In this document: positions 16,887-24,476 of the stretch, one piece after another | Position numbering within the stretch: the first letter of the stretch is position 1 | Layout: each line of letters starts with the position of its first letter | Assembly (NCBI RefSeq): GCF_011752995.1 | Contig: NZ_VWWL01000023.1 | Coordinates: 1-64,000 of the forward strand | Source of the DNA: Burkholderia sp. Ax-1724 | Lineage (GTDB): Bacteria; Pseudomonadota; Gammaproteobacteria; Burkholderiales; Burkholderiaceae | Direction of reading: 5' to 3' | DNA: 64,000 nucleotides | Notes under the pieces: generated by a model | Database searches by the model: none | Told to the model about the DNA's origin: nothing | Seen by the model: only the letters and a program-made list of their open reading frames with translations | Translations under genes and position numbers: made by a program

Positions 16887-17363
16887 CTAGAAGTAGTGCC
16901 GCGTAATGAACTCCGCGATGCACACCGGCCGCTCGCTGCCCTGCCGCTCCACCGTGACGTTCCATGCGACCTGCACGCCGCCGTCGTCGACTTCGGTCAC
17001 GGATTCCACCGCAAACTTCCCGCGCAGCGACGAACCCACCAGCACCGGCGACACGAAACGCACACGATTCAACCCGTAGTTGACGCCCATGCGCTGCTCG
17101 AACGTCACCATTTCACCGAGCAGAGCCGGAATCAGCGAGAGCGTCAGAAAACCATGCGCGACCGGGCCGCCGAACGGCGACTCGCGCCTGGCCCGCTCGG
17201 GGTCGACGTGAATCCATTGATGATCGCCGGTGGCCTCGGCAAAACGATCGACCTTATCCTGATCGACGCTCAACCATTCGCTGACGAGCGGTTCGGCGCC
17301 CACGCGCGCGAGCACAGCCTCGGCATTGTTGAAAGCGGCGAGCGGCGCCGCACTCGCCGTCAT
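16887..17363 (-). CDS. MaoC family dehydratase (second of a pair)
   Basis: A 158-residue single hot-dog-fold hydratase. FAEATGDHQWIHVDPERARR carries the hydratase-2 motif with catalytic Asp and His, and SPFGGPVAHGFLTLSLI completes the active-site loop. It hydrates trans-2-enoyl-CoA to (R)-3-hydroxyacyl-CoA in characterised relatives (PhaJ-like). The start overlaps the stop of the other MaoC gene (ATGA), so the two are translationally coupled and may form a heterodimer. Last gene of the minus-strand acyl-CoA operon. Confidence 0.85.
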   Translation of the reverse strand: MTASAAPLAAFNNAEAVLARVGAEPLVSEWLSVDQDKVDRFAEATGDHQWIHVDPERARRESPFGGPVAHGFLTLSLIPALLGEMVTFEQRMGVNYGLNRVRFVSPVLVGSSLRGKFAVESVTEVDDGGVQVAWNVTVERQGSERPVCIAEFITRHYF

Positions 17364-17818
17364 GCCGCGGCTCCCGGCTTGCGCAGCCCGAACATGCCCT
17401 TCGAGCGCACCGTAATCACCGTTTCGCCATGCTGATTGATGCCTTCCCAGCGCGTCGATACGATGCCGCGATCGGGTTTGCTCTCCGACACGCGCTTGTC
17501 GACGATGACGTTCATCATCGTGATCGTGTCGCCGACGCGCACCGGCTTGAGCCAGCGAATCTCGTCGATACCGGGCGAGCCCATCGACGTCGAACCCGCC
17601 AGCACGTTGCGCACGAGCATGCCCATCATCACCGAGCACGTATGCCAGCCGCTCGCCACGAGGCCGCGAAACGGCGATTCGGCCGCTGCGGCTTCGTCGA
17701 GGTGAAACGGCTGCGGATCGAACTTCTGCGCGAACTCGACGATCTCCTCGCGCGTGAACGTGTGCTTGCCGACTTCGTGCGTCGTGCCGACTTCCATGTC
17801 TTCGAAACTGAATCCCAT
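17360..17818 (-). CDS. MaoC family dehydratase (first of a pair)
   Basis: A 152-residue hot-dog-fold protein. FAQKFDPQPFHLDEAAAAES retains the Asp and His of the hydratase motif in an altered context (D-P-Q-P-F-H), and GLVASGWHTCSVMMGML follows. WLKPVRVGDTITMM is typical of this MaoC subgroup. The altered motif compared with its neighbour suggests the two copies are specialised, one perhaps structural. It lies 33 bases after the smaller acyl-CoA dehydrogenase gene; the ATG is preceded by AAGGAG. Confidence 0.85.
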   Translation of the reverse strand: MGFSFEDMEVGTTHEVGKHTFTREEIVEFAQKFDPQPFHLDEAAAAESPFRGLVASGWHTCSVMMGMLVRNVLAGSTSMGSPGIDEIRWLKPVRVGDTITMMNVIVDKRVSESKPDRGIVSTRWEGINQHGETVITVRSKGMFGLRKPGAAA

Positions 17819-17851
17819 CGTGCCTCTCCTTGATCCGGTTGAATGCGCCGA

Positions 17852-18979
17852 TCAGTCTTCGGCGACGGCAAAGCCGGGAAGCGTGGCGAACCGCGCAAGA
17901 TGATGATCGACGTCGCCAAGCGTGGTCTCGATGATCGCGAGGCGCTTAAATAGATGCGCCGCCGCTACCTCGTTCGTGACGCCCATGCCGCCATGCAACT
18001 GCACCGCCTGCTGACCGACGAAACGCGCCGCCTGACCGACGCGCACCTTTGCCGCCGAAATTGCGCGACGGCGTTCGTCGGCATCTTCGCTCGCATAGCG
18101 CATCGCAGCGAGATAGGTGATGGAGCGCGCCTGTTCCGCGTGAATCAGCATCTCGACCATACGATGCTGCAACGCCTGGAAACGCGCGATCGGCTGGCCG
18201 AACTGCTGGCGCGTTTTCGTGTAGTCGACGGTGGCGTGGTTCAGCGCGTCGAGCGCGCCGATCGCCTCCGCGCACAGCAGCAACGTGCCGTAGTCGGCGA
18301 TCTGTTCGAGCGCCACCGCGCCCGCGTGCTGACCGGCGAGCCGGCGCGCGGGCGTGCCGGTGAATTCGAGCGTCGCCGCGCGCTGGCCGTCGATGGTGCG
18401 ATATTCGGTGACTTTGGCACCGGCCGCGCCGCGCGCCACGACAAAAAGCGCGATCTCGCCATTCAGGCGTGCCGGCACGATCCAGTGATCCGCCTGCGCG
18501 CCGTGCAGCACGACCGACTTCGTGCCACCTAGCGCGTACTGCTCGCCCTGAGCGCTCGCCGTCGTGGCGATGTCGAACAGATCGTAACGTGCGTGCGGTT
18601 CATGAAAGGCCACGGCCAGTTTGCATTCGCCCTGCGCCGCGCGCTCGAGCAACGCGGCGTCTTCGCCTTCGCTCGTGCCCGCTATGCGTAGTGCCTCGAT
18701 GCCGACCACGGTCGCCCAATACGGCTCGATGACCAGCGCGCGACCGAGTTCCTGCATGACCACCAGCATGTCGATCGGACCACCGTTGAAACCGCCCTGC
18801 GCTTCCGGCACCGGCAGCGCGGTCAAACCGAGTTCGGTGAACGCGGCCCAGTGCGCGGCCGACACACCGGCTTCCGAGCGCACGATCGCCTGACGCGCCT
18901 CGAAGCCGTAGCTTTTCTCGAGATAGCGGCGCAGCGCGTCGGCAAATTGCTGTTGTTCGTCGTTGAAAGTGAAGTCCAT
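17852..18979 (-). CDS. Acyl-CoA dehydrogenase family protein (smaller of a pair)
   Basis: A 375-residue ACAD-fold protein. The N-terminal helical domain starts MDFTFNDEQQQFADALRRYL and the C-terminal part has QQFGQPIARFQALQHRM and LHGGMGVTNEVAAAHLFKRL. The segment after this, where a catalytic Glu normally sits, reads IETTLGDVDHHLARF, so the YEGT-type motif is absent. In heteromeric FadE pairs of steroid-degrading bacteria one subunit likewise lacks the catalytic base. It lies 10 bases after the larger ACAD gene, which fits an alpha-2/beta-2 enzyme. This is inference from arrangement. Confidence 0.85.
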   Translation of the reverse strand: MDFTFNDEQQQFADALRRYLEKSYGFEARQAIVRSEAGVSAAHWAAFTELGLTALPVPEAQGGFNGGPIDMLVVMQELGRALVIEPYWATVVGIEALRIAGTSEGEDAALLERAAQGECKLAVAFHEPHARYDLFDIATTASAQGEQYALGGTKSVVLHGAQADHWIVPARLNGEIALFVVARGAAGAKVTEYRTIDGQRAATLEFTGTPARRLAGQHAGAVALEQIADYGTLLLCAEAIGALDALNHATVDYTKTRQQFGQPIARFQALQHRMVEMLIHAEQARSITYLAAMRYASEDADERRRAISAAKVRVGQAARFVGQQAVQLHGGMGVTNEVAAAHLFKRLAIIETTLGDVDHHLARFATLPGFAVAED

Positions 18980-18989
18980 GCGCCGCTCC

Positions 18990-20186
18990 TCAAAGTCCGA
19001 GAATCATCTGCGCGATGATGTTCTTTTGAATTTCGTTCGAGCCGCCGTAAATCGACGTCTTGCGGAAGTTGAAGTAGTACGCAGCGAGCGGCGCGGCATC
19101 GTCATCGCCGGCGAGGCTGTGCTCGCGCTCGCCTTCGAGGAACGGCACGTCGAACGGCGCGGCAAGCGGACCAATCGCTTCGAACATCAGCTCGGTCAAG
19201 CCCTGCTGCACTTCGGTGCCTTTGATTTTCAGCATCGACGCTTCCGGGCCCGGCCCGCGTCCGCCCGCCTCGTTGGCAACCACGCGCTGCACGGTGACTT
19301 CGAGCGCCATCAACTCGATTTCGAGATTCGCGACCTTCGCGGCAAAGACCGGGTCCAGCAGCAACGACTTGCCGTTCTTCTTCTGATTCAGCGCGACGCG
19401 CTTAAGAAAGACGAGTTCACGCTTCGAGGTGCCGACCCGCGCGATGCCGGTGCGCTCATGACCTAGCAGGTATTTCGCGTACGTCCAGCCGCGATTTTCC
19501 TCGCCGACCAGATTCTCGAGCGGCACTTTCACGTCTTCGAAAAACACCTCGTTGACTTCGTGATCTTCGTCGAGCGTGATGATCGGCCGCACGGTGATGC
19601 CCGGCGTTTTCATATCGATCAGCAGAAACGAAATGCCTTCCTGCTTTTTGGCCCCGCTGTCGGTGCGCACGAGGCAGAACATCATGTCGGCGTACTGGCC
19701 CAGCGTGGTCCAGGTTTTCTGGCCATTGACCACGTAATGATCGCCGACGCGCTCGGCACGGGTGCGCAGCGATGCGAGATCCGAGCCCGAACCCGGCTCG
19801 GAATAGCCCTGGCACCACCAGTCTGTGCCGTCGAGAATACGCGGCAGATAGTGGCGCTTCTGCGCCTCGTTGCCGTATTTCATCAGCACGGGTGCGACCA
19901 TCGATACACCGAAGGGCAGCACGGAAGGCGCACCAACTCGCGCGCACTCTTCCTCCCAGATATGCCGCTGGGTCGCATCCCAGCCCGGGCCGCCATATTC
20001 GCGCGGCCACGCAACCACCGACCAGCCTCGCGTGCCGAGCAACCTGTGCCAGCTAGCGAAATCTTCGCGGGAAAGACGTTTGTGATTGAGTACCTTGTCG
20101 CTCAGCTCACGGGGCAGATTCGCCTCGAGCCAGGCGCGGATGTCGGCGCGGAACGCGTCTTCAGCGGAGGAATAGTCCAGATTCAT
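18990..20186 (-). CDS. Acyl-CoA dehydrogenase family protein (larger of a pair)
   Basis: A 398-residue ACAD-fold flavoprotein. GYSEPGSGSDLASLRTRAER is the typical FAD/substrate motif, followed by GQKTWTTLGQYADMMFCLVRT. The C-terminus has YYFNFRKTSIYGGSNEIQKN, where the YGG-SNEIQ segment is the usual catalytic/FAD site of this branch. The sequence resembles FadE17/FadE26-type enzymes that pair with a second, smaller ACAD. The start ATG at 20186 follows GGAGACACT. It is probably transcribed with the DUF1178 gene upstream and three more genes downstream. Confidence 0.88.
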   Translation of the reverse strand: MNLDYSSAEDAFRADIRAWLEANLPRELSDKVLNHKRLSREDFASWHRLLGTRGWSVVAWPREYGGPGWDATQRHIWEEECARVGAPSVLPFGVSMVAPVLMKYGNEAQKRHYLPRILDGTDWWCQGYSEPGSGSDLASLRTRAERVGDHYVVNGQKTWTTLGQYADMMFCLVRTDSGAKKQEGISFLLIDMKTPGITVRPIITLDEDHEVNEVFFEDVKVPLENLVGEENRGWTYAKYLLGHERTGIARVGTSKRELVFLKRVALNQKKNGKSLLLDPVFAAKVANLEIELMALEVTVQRVVANEAGGRGPGPEASMLKIKGTEVQQGLTELMFEAIGPLAAPFDVPFLEGEREHSLAGDDDAAPLAAYYFNFRKTSIYGGSNEIQKNIIAQMILGL

Positions 20187-20233
20187 GCGTAGTGTCTCCT
20201 GGCCGCCACCACCTGGCGCCAGCAGGCACCGCG

Positions 20234-20659
20234 CTATTGCAGCGGTTCCTTCAGGGCAGCCGGGACTGGCAGCGGCATCACTTCGATGCCTTCCTCGACC
20301 AAGGCACGCGCATCTTCCGGGGTCGTGACACCACGAATATTGCGTGCGGGCGCTTCGTTGTAGTGAATACGCCGCGCTTCCTCGGCGAAGCGGTCGCCCA
20401 CGTTCTCGGTCTTTTCCAGTACCTCGCGCAGTGCGCGCATGACACGCGCCTGCATGTCACCGGTATCCGCCGGCGCTTTCGTGTCAGCCGCACCCGACAG
20501 ATTCAGGCGCGGTGCCGACGGCAAGCGGCTCACTTCGTTCGCACCGCAGATCGGACATTCGACGAGCTTGCGAGACTGCTGCGATTCGAAGTCATCAGCC
20601 GAAGCGAACCAGCCTTCGAACCGATGGCCATGCGGACACTGTAAATCGAGGACCTTCAT
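20234..20659 (-). CDS. DUF1178 family protein
   Basis: A 141-residue protein with the family hallmark N-terminus MKVLDLQCPHGHRFEGWFAS and a CPICGANEVSRLPSAPRLN knuckle about 25 residues later. The Cys/His arrangement suggests a small zinc ribbon. A Ala/Lys/Asp-rich stretch and VGDRFAEEARRIHYNEAP, the other conserved block, follow. Function is unknown. It begins the minus-strand operon and lies 42 bases downstream of an operator-like palindrome. Confidence 0.85.
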   Translation of the reverse strand: MKVLDLQCPHGHRFEGWFASADDFESQQSRKLVECPICGANEVSRLPSAPRLNLSGAADTKAPADTGDMQARVMRALREVLEKTENVGDRFAEEARRIHYNEAPARNIRGVTTPEDARALVEEGIEVMPLPVPAALKEPLQ

Positions 20660-20701
20660 GTGGAATCAGGGCTTGCGTGCCAGTTTAGCGCAAAAAGAAA
20701 A

Positions 20702-20723
20702 TTTATGAACGATCGTTCGTAAA
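20702..20723. promoter_or_regulatory. 22-bp near-perfect palindrome, putative TetR-type operator
   Basis: The sequence TTTATGAACGATCGTTCGTAAA is self-complementary apart from one pair (T/G at positions 5 and 18); the inner GAACGATCGTTC is perfect. It lies 43 bases upstream of the DUF1178/acyl-CoA operon start. It shares the core ACGATCGT with the palindrome at 10288. By size and dyad it resembles operators of TetR-type fatty-acid regulators, but the cognate protein is not identified. Confidence 0.6.
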
Positions 20724-20915
20724 ATTTAAGATCGATGCGCCAGAGTTGGACGTAGTGAACAAATCGGGCGCGGTGGGCGATTTTAACGCTTTGCGCCAGG
20801 CGCTGCCGAAGGCAAGTCGCCACGTGAGCCGTACCGGTTTCGCCTGACGAACCCTGCTGGACCGCTCACCCATCATGCTTAAGGGCTCTCTACACCGGCA
20901 TGCCCCGCACCACGC

Positions 20916-21440
20916 TTACGCGACGAGGTTTTCAATCCGGCGGCTGACGCGCGCTTCGATCTGACGCGCCCCCCGGGCAAGATTGATCTGTTTCGCCAGC
21001 TTTGCAACATCCACCACGTCTGCCTTGATGTTGTATCCGCCGCGCGAAGTGAGCCACTCAAGCACGTCGGACAGATGCCACACCGACGTACTCCCTTCGT
21101 GGACAGGCGGAGGGAAGTCCGTGGCGTGGCTCAGCATCAGCTTGCGCATGTTCTGCCGCGATACGCCGGCGACTTCCGCCGCATCGGTCAAGCCAACGAA
21201 ATCGGGCCCCGCCTCTACAAGCTGCGCAGACGGCACCGCGCGTTTGACATCCTTGAGCGCGCTGACGACAGCCTCGAGCGCAGATGCACCTTCGCGGGAA
21301 AACAGCAGCCCCAAGCGTCCCGGTTGTCCCACGCCGACCGTGGCGTCGTCGCACCCTGCTTCGCCCAGCCGTTCGACGATCTCGTCGGCATCGCAGTCTT
21401 CGGCTGCGAGCCGGTATTTCAACGTGAACACATATTCCAT
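20916..21440 (-). CDS. Putative antitoxin: alpha/beta N-domain plus HTH DNA-binding protein
   Basis: A 174-residue protein. Residues 1-77 read as strand-helix-strand-strand-helix-strand (YVFTLKYRL, DADEIVERLGEAG, ATVGVGQ, RLGLLFSRE, ALEAVVSALKDVKRA, AQLVEAG), a ferredoxin-like or partial-RNase-H pattern reminiscent of HicB. Residues 80-132 form a MerR/excisionase-like helix-turn-helix (LTDAAEVAGVSRQNMRKLM) with a short wing and DVLEWL. The C-terminal 40 residues are basic and helical. AGGAGT precedes the ATG. It follows the small HicA-like gene by 19 bases. Family not recognised with certainty; the antitoxin call rests on arrangement and fold pattern. Confidence 0.6.
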   Translation of the reverse strand: MEYVFTLKYRLAAEDCDADEIVERLGEAGCDDATVGVGQPGRLGLLFSREGASALEAVVSALKDVKRAVPSAQLVEAGPDFVGLTDAAEVAGVSRQNMRKLMLSHATDFPPPVHEGSTSVWHLSDVLEWLTSRGGYNIKADVVDVAKLAKQINLARGARQIEARVSRRIENLVA

Positions 21441-21459
21441 ACGTTACTCCTGTCTTCAT

Positions 21460-21750
21460 TCAGCCCAGGTTTGCGCCTTTCATGTTCGGCGCCACACGCC
21501 CCGTTACCGCACGAGCCGTGCAGTTGTCGACGATACGCCGCAAGTGCTTGGCGTGATTGCCCGAATTCTTCGGCGTACTCCAGACACTCGATATACAGAA
21601 CTCTCCGCAGCGGCATTCCGCCTCTTTATAAGGACAGTAGATTTTTCCCCACGCGTGACCTCTCCCACCATCCTGGACGCGCCAGCCATGCTTCTCCGCG
21701 TAGACCAATGCCGCTTCGATCTCCTTCTTCGCGTGCTTTCCTCTAACCAT
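21460..21750 (-). CDS. Putative HicA-like small toxin with cysteine cluster
   Basis: A 96-residue basic protein. KHAKKEIEAALVYAEKHGW followed by GGRGHAW is like the helix, strand and catalytic-His motif of HicA (GSH), and STPKNSGNHAKHLRRIV resembles its last strand-helix. Between them lies an insertion with C39, C46, C48 and C52 (CPYKEAECRCGEFC), a possible zinc site not found in classical HicA. The start at 21750 follows a near-perfect GGAGGTG; an in-frame ATG at 21789 has none. The gene precedes the HTH partner, the order seen in hicAB. Function unproven. Confidence 0.55.
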   Translation of the reverse strand: MVRGKHAKKEIEAALVYAEKHGWRVQDGGRGHAWGKIYCPYKEAECRCGEFCISSVWSTPKNSGNHAKHLRRIVDNCTARAVTGRVAPNMKGANLG

Positions 21751-21780
21751 CGACACCTCCAATTTAACCGACGCCTCATA

Positions 21781-21816
21781 AGTTGTCAATCGACAACTAC
21801 AAAGACTTTCAAAGTC
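21781..21816. promoter_or_regulatory. Two palindromes upstream of the HicA-like/HTH pair
   Basis: AGTTGTC and GACAACT flank AATC (21781-21798), and GACTTTCAAAGTC (21804-21816) is a second odd-length palindrome. On the minus strand the first contains a consensus -35 TTGACA (21789-21784), followed after 17 bases by TAAATT (21766-21761). The layout suits autoregulation by the HTH protein. The -10 box lies only 10 bases before the ATG, so the exact start site is uncertain. Confidence 0.5.
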
Positions 21817-21980
21817 AGACCTCTTCGCTGCCTATCGTTCGTTATTCAAAATAAAAACGATGACGAACGCGGTGACCGGAAAGCTCATACTAGCGACACG
21901 CGAACGACTCGACGAGCCAGCCAGATGGCCTATGAAAAACGGATATTCAGGTGTCGGAGAAAAAGCGTTGCCCAATGACA

Positions 21981-22013
21981 AAGCCCCTGCCGGTCATCGA
22001 CCGGCAGGGGCTT
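21981..22013 (-). terminator. Terminator at the end of the nuo/NUDIX operon
   Basis: AAGCCCCTGCCGG and CCGGCAGGGGCTT are complementary around TCATCGA. Read on the minus strand the hairpin lies 37 bases after the NUDIX stop. The T-run is short (TTTGTC), so termination strength is moderate. Confidence 0.75.
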
Positions 22014-22049
22014 CTCGTGTTATAGGCCGGATATCTGGCAGCGCCAGAC

Positions 22050-22640
22050 TTATACCGTCTCCGGCGTCGCCGTCGGCCAGGCGCCCGAGAGCACCTTCTC
22101 CAGCCAGAACGTGCCGATAATCGTCTTCACGTCGGTGATCTTGCCGGTGCGCACCCATTCGGATACGTCCTCGAACTTCGCCGTAAAGAGTTCGAGGAAC
22201 TCGCCCTCGTCGAGCTTGCGCTCGCCGGCGACCAATCCGCGTGCAAGATAGATGTCGATGAACTCGGTCGAATACGAAATGATCGGGTGGATGCGCGTCA
22301 GGTACACATACTCGCGCGCGGTATAGCCGGTTTCCTCGCGCAACTCGCGCGCCGCGCAGGCCAGCGCGCCTTCGTTCGGATCGAGCTTGCCGGCCGGATA
22401 CTCGACCATGACCTTGCCCATCGGATAGCGATACTGGCTCTCAAGCAGCACGCGACCGTCGTCGAATAGCGGAATCACCATGACGGCACCCGCATGCTTG
22501 ACGTATTCGCGGGTCGCCTGCTTACCGTCAGGCAACCGGACCGTATCGTACTTGACCGTCATGAACGGCCCTTGATGAACCGTCTTGCTGTCGATACACG
22601 TCTCGGTTAGCGCGGCATCGTGATTGGGAAGTTCAGCCAT
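22050..22640 (-). CDS. NUDIX hydrolase, ADP-ribose pyrophosphatase type
   Basis: A 196-residue hydrolase with a Nudix box GALACAARELREETGY (about residues 96-111), where the REL-x-EE-x-G core supplies the Mg2+ ligands. Upstream VEYPAGKLDPNEG is the typical lead-in of ADP-ribose pyrophosphatases (NudF-like), and HPIISYSTEFIDIYLARGL follows the box as in that group. It probably hydrolyses ADP-ribose to AMP and ribose 5-phosphate. It lies 43 bases after the DUF2818 gene on the same strand and is likely the last gene of the nuo transcript. Confidence 0.88.
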   Translation of the reverse strand: MAELPNHDAALTETCIDSKTVHQGPFMTVKYDTVRLPDGKQATREYVKHAGAVMVIPLFDDGRVLLESQYRYPMGKVMVEYPAGKLDPNEGALACAARELREETGYTAREYVYLTRIHPIISYSTEFIDIYLARGLVAGERKLDEGEFLELFTAKFEDVSEWVRTGKITDVKTIIGTFWLEKVLSGAWPTATPETV

Positions 22641-22683
22641 GTGCGGACCTCAAAACAGCCTGGTGCGCGACGGCGGGACGCCG

Positions 22684-22980
22684 TCAGCGGCGTTTGACGA
22701 GATATTGGAAGGTAAAGCCGGGAAAAGCGAACACGACGAACAGCGCAAACGTGATCGCATAGAACTGCCAGCCCTGTTCGAAGCGGTTTCCCGCGCGCGC
22801 TTCGAGCAGAAAACCCAGCGCGCCAACCACGAAATACAACACGATCAGTTCGGCAATCCGCAGCCAGGCGCTTTTCTTCGCCGCTTTCAACGGCACGGCG
22901 GCGAAGAGGCGCTGATTCAGGAACGGCAGGTTGGCGCCCACGAACGCCAACAGCACGATAAACCAACCCGCAGCGGACAT
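22684..22980 (-). CDS. DUF2818 family membrane protein
   Basis: A 98-residue protein with three hydrophobic segments (residues about 4-22, 43-60 and 70-90). I recognise it as DUF2818, which in Burkholderiales regularly follows nuoN. Its ATG overlaps the nuoN stop as ATGA, so it is translationally coupled to complex I and could be an assembly or accessory factor. That role is inferred only from position. No catalytic motif is visible. Confidence 0.85.
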   Translation of the reverse strand: MSAAGWFIVLLAFVGANLPFLNQRLFAAVPLKAAKKSAWLRIAELIVLYFVVGALGFLLEARAGNRFEQGWQFYAITFALFVVFAFPGFTFQYLVKRR

Positions 22981-24452
22981 CAGAGCAGCAGCGTGTGCTG
23001 GATAGCCTGCAGGCAGGCGCGCAGCAGCGGGTCGGGCACGATACCGAGCACCAGCACGGCCACGCCGTTGAGCGCGAGCAGCGCGCGCGTGCTCGTGTCG
23101 GCGACGATCGGCGACTTGTCCTGCGGCTCGTCGAAGTACATGAGCTTGACGATACGCAGGTAGTAGAACGCGCCGAACAGCGAGGTGATAACCGCCAGAA
23201 CCGTGAGCCAGGTCAGACCGGCGTTCATCGTCGCCTGCAGCACGGCGAGCTTCGCATAGAAGCCGACTGCCGGCGGAATGCCCGCGAGCGAGAACATCAT
23301 GATCATCATCACGAACGCGAACACCGGGCTGCGCTGATTGAGGCCCTTGAAGTCCTCGAGCGTGTCCGCTTCGAAATCGCGGCGGGCGAGCAGCATGATG
23401 ACGCCGAAGGTGCCGAGCGTCGTGATCAGGTAGACGATGCTGTAGAACATCGCCGAACCGTACGCGCTCGCGGCGCCCGTGGTCTTCTGGTCGACTACGC
23501 CAGCGAGCAGGCCGAGCAGCACGAAGCCCATGTTCGAGATCGCCGAGTACGCAAGCATCCGCTTGACGTTGCGCTGCACGATACCGGTGATGTTGCCGAC
23601 GATCAGCGACAGCGCCGCGAGGATCACGAGCATCTGTTGCCATTCGACCGCGAGCGGCAGCAGGCCCATCACGAGGAAGCGCAGGCCCCACGCGAATGCC
23701 GCGACCTTCGGACCGCCGCCAACCGTGAGCGTCATCGCCGTCGGTGCGCCCTGGTACACGTCGGGCACCCACATGTGGAACGGCACCGCCCCCATCTTGA
23801 ACGCCACGCCGGCCACGATGAAGATCACGCCGAACAGCAGCACGCTCGGATCGTAGTGGCTCGTGCCGATCGCCTTGAACACTTCGTTGAGGTCGAGCGA
23901 GCCGGTCGCGCCGTACAGCATCGAGATACCGTACAGCAGGAAGCCCGAAGCGAGCGCGCCGAGCACGTAGTACTTCATCGCCGCTTCGTTCGACGACGCC
24001 ACTTCGCGGCGCAGCGCGATCACCGCATACAGCGACAGCGACATCAGTTCGAGACCGAGATACAGCGTCAGGAAGTTGTTGCCCGAGATCATCACGATCT
24101 GGCCGAGCAGCGAGAACATGCCGAGCAGGAAGAAGTCGCCGCGGAACAGGCCGCGGTCCTCAAGATAACGGCGCGAATAAACGATCGACACCGCGTAGCC
24201 GAGCGACACCACCGCCTTCATCACGTTGGCGAACGAATCGACCACGTACATGTGGTCGAAGAAGTAATGCACCTGCGGATCGAACGCATTCATCGCGAAC
24301 CAGATGCCGGCGACCAGCGTCGAGAAGAACGCGATGAAATACGTGGTGCGGCGACCGTCCGGGCCGACGAACGTGTCGTTGAGCCACGCGACGACAACGG
24401 CCAGCATCAGCAACGCGTCGGGCAACAGAGCAGTCATAGGGGCGTTTTGCAT
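22980..24452 (-). CDS. nuoN: NADH-quinone oxidoreductase subunit N
   Basis: A 490-residue antiporter-like membrane subunit of complex I with about 14 hydrophobic segments. LMSLSLYAVIALRREV, VGGGPKVAAFAWGLRF, and ITGIVQRNVKRMLAYSAISNMGF hold the conserved Glu and Lys residues of the proton channel. It is one of three related pumping subunits (L, M, N). It starts 24 bases downstream of nuoM and overlaps the DUF2818 start. Confidence 0.96.
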   Translation of the reverse strand: MQNAPMTALLPDALLMLAVVVAWLNDTFVGPDGRRTTYFIAFFSTLVAGIWFAMNAFDPQVHYFFDHMYVVDSFANVMKAVVSLGYAVSIVYSRRYLEDRGLFRGDFFLLGMFSLLGQIVMISGNNFLTLYLGLELMSLSLYAVIALRREVASSNEAAMKYYVLGALASGFLLYGISMLYGATGSLDLNEVFKAIGTSHYDPSVLLFGVIFIVAGVAFKMGAVPFHMWVPDVYQGAPTAMTLTVGGGPKVAAFAWGLRFLVMGLLPLAVEWQQMLVILAALSLIVGNITGIVQRNVKRMLAYSAISNMGFVLLGLLAGVVDQKTTGAASAYGSAMFYSIVYLITTLGTFGVIMLLARRDFEADTLEDFKGLNQRSPVFAFVMMIMMFSLAGIPPAVGFYAKLAVLQATMNAGLTWLTVLAVITSLFGAFYYLRIVKLMYFDEPQDKSPIVADTSTRALLALNGVAVLVLGIVPDPLLRACLQAIQHTLLL

Positions 24453-24476
24453 GGTCTTAAATTCCTCCGCTCGTCG

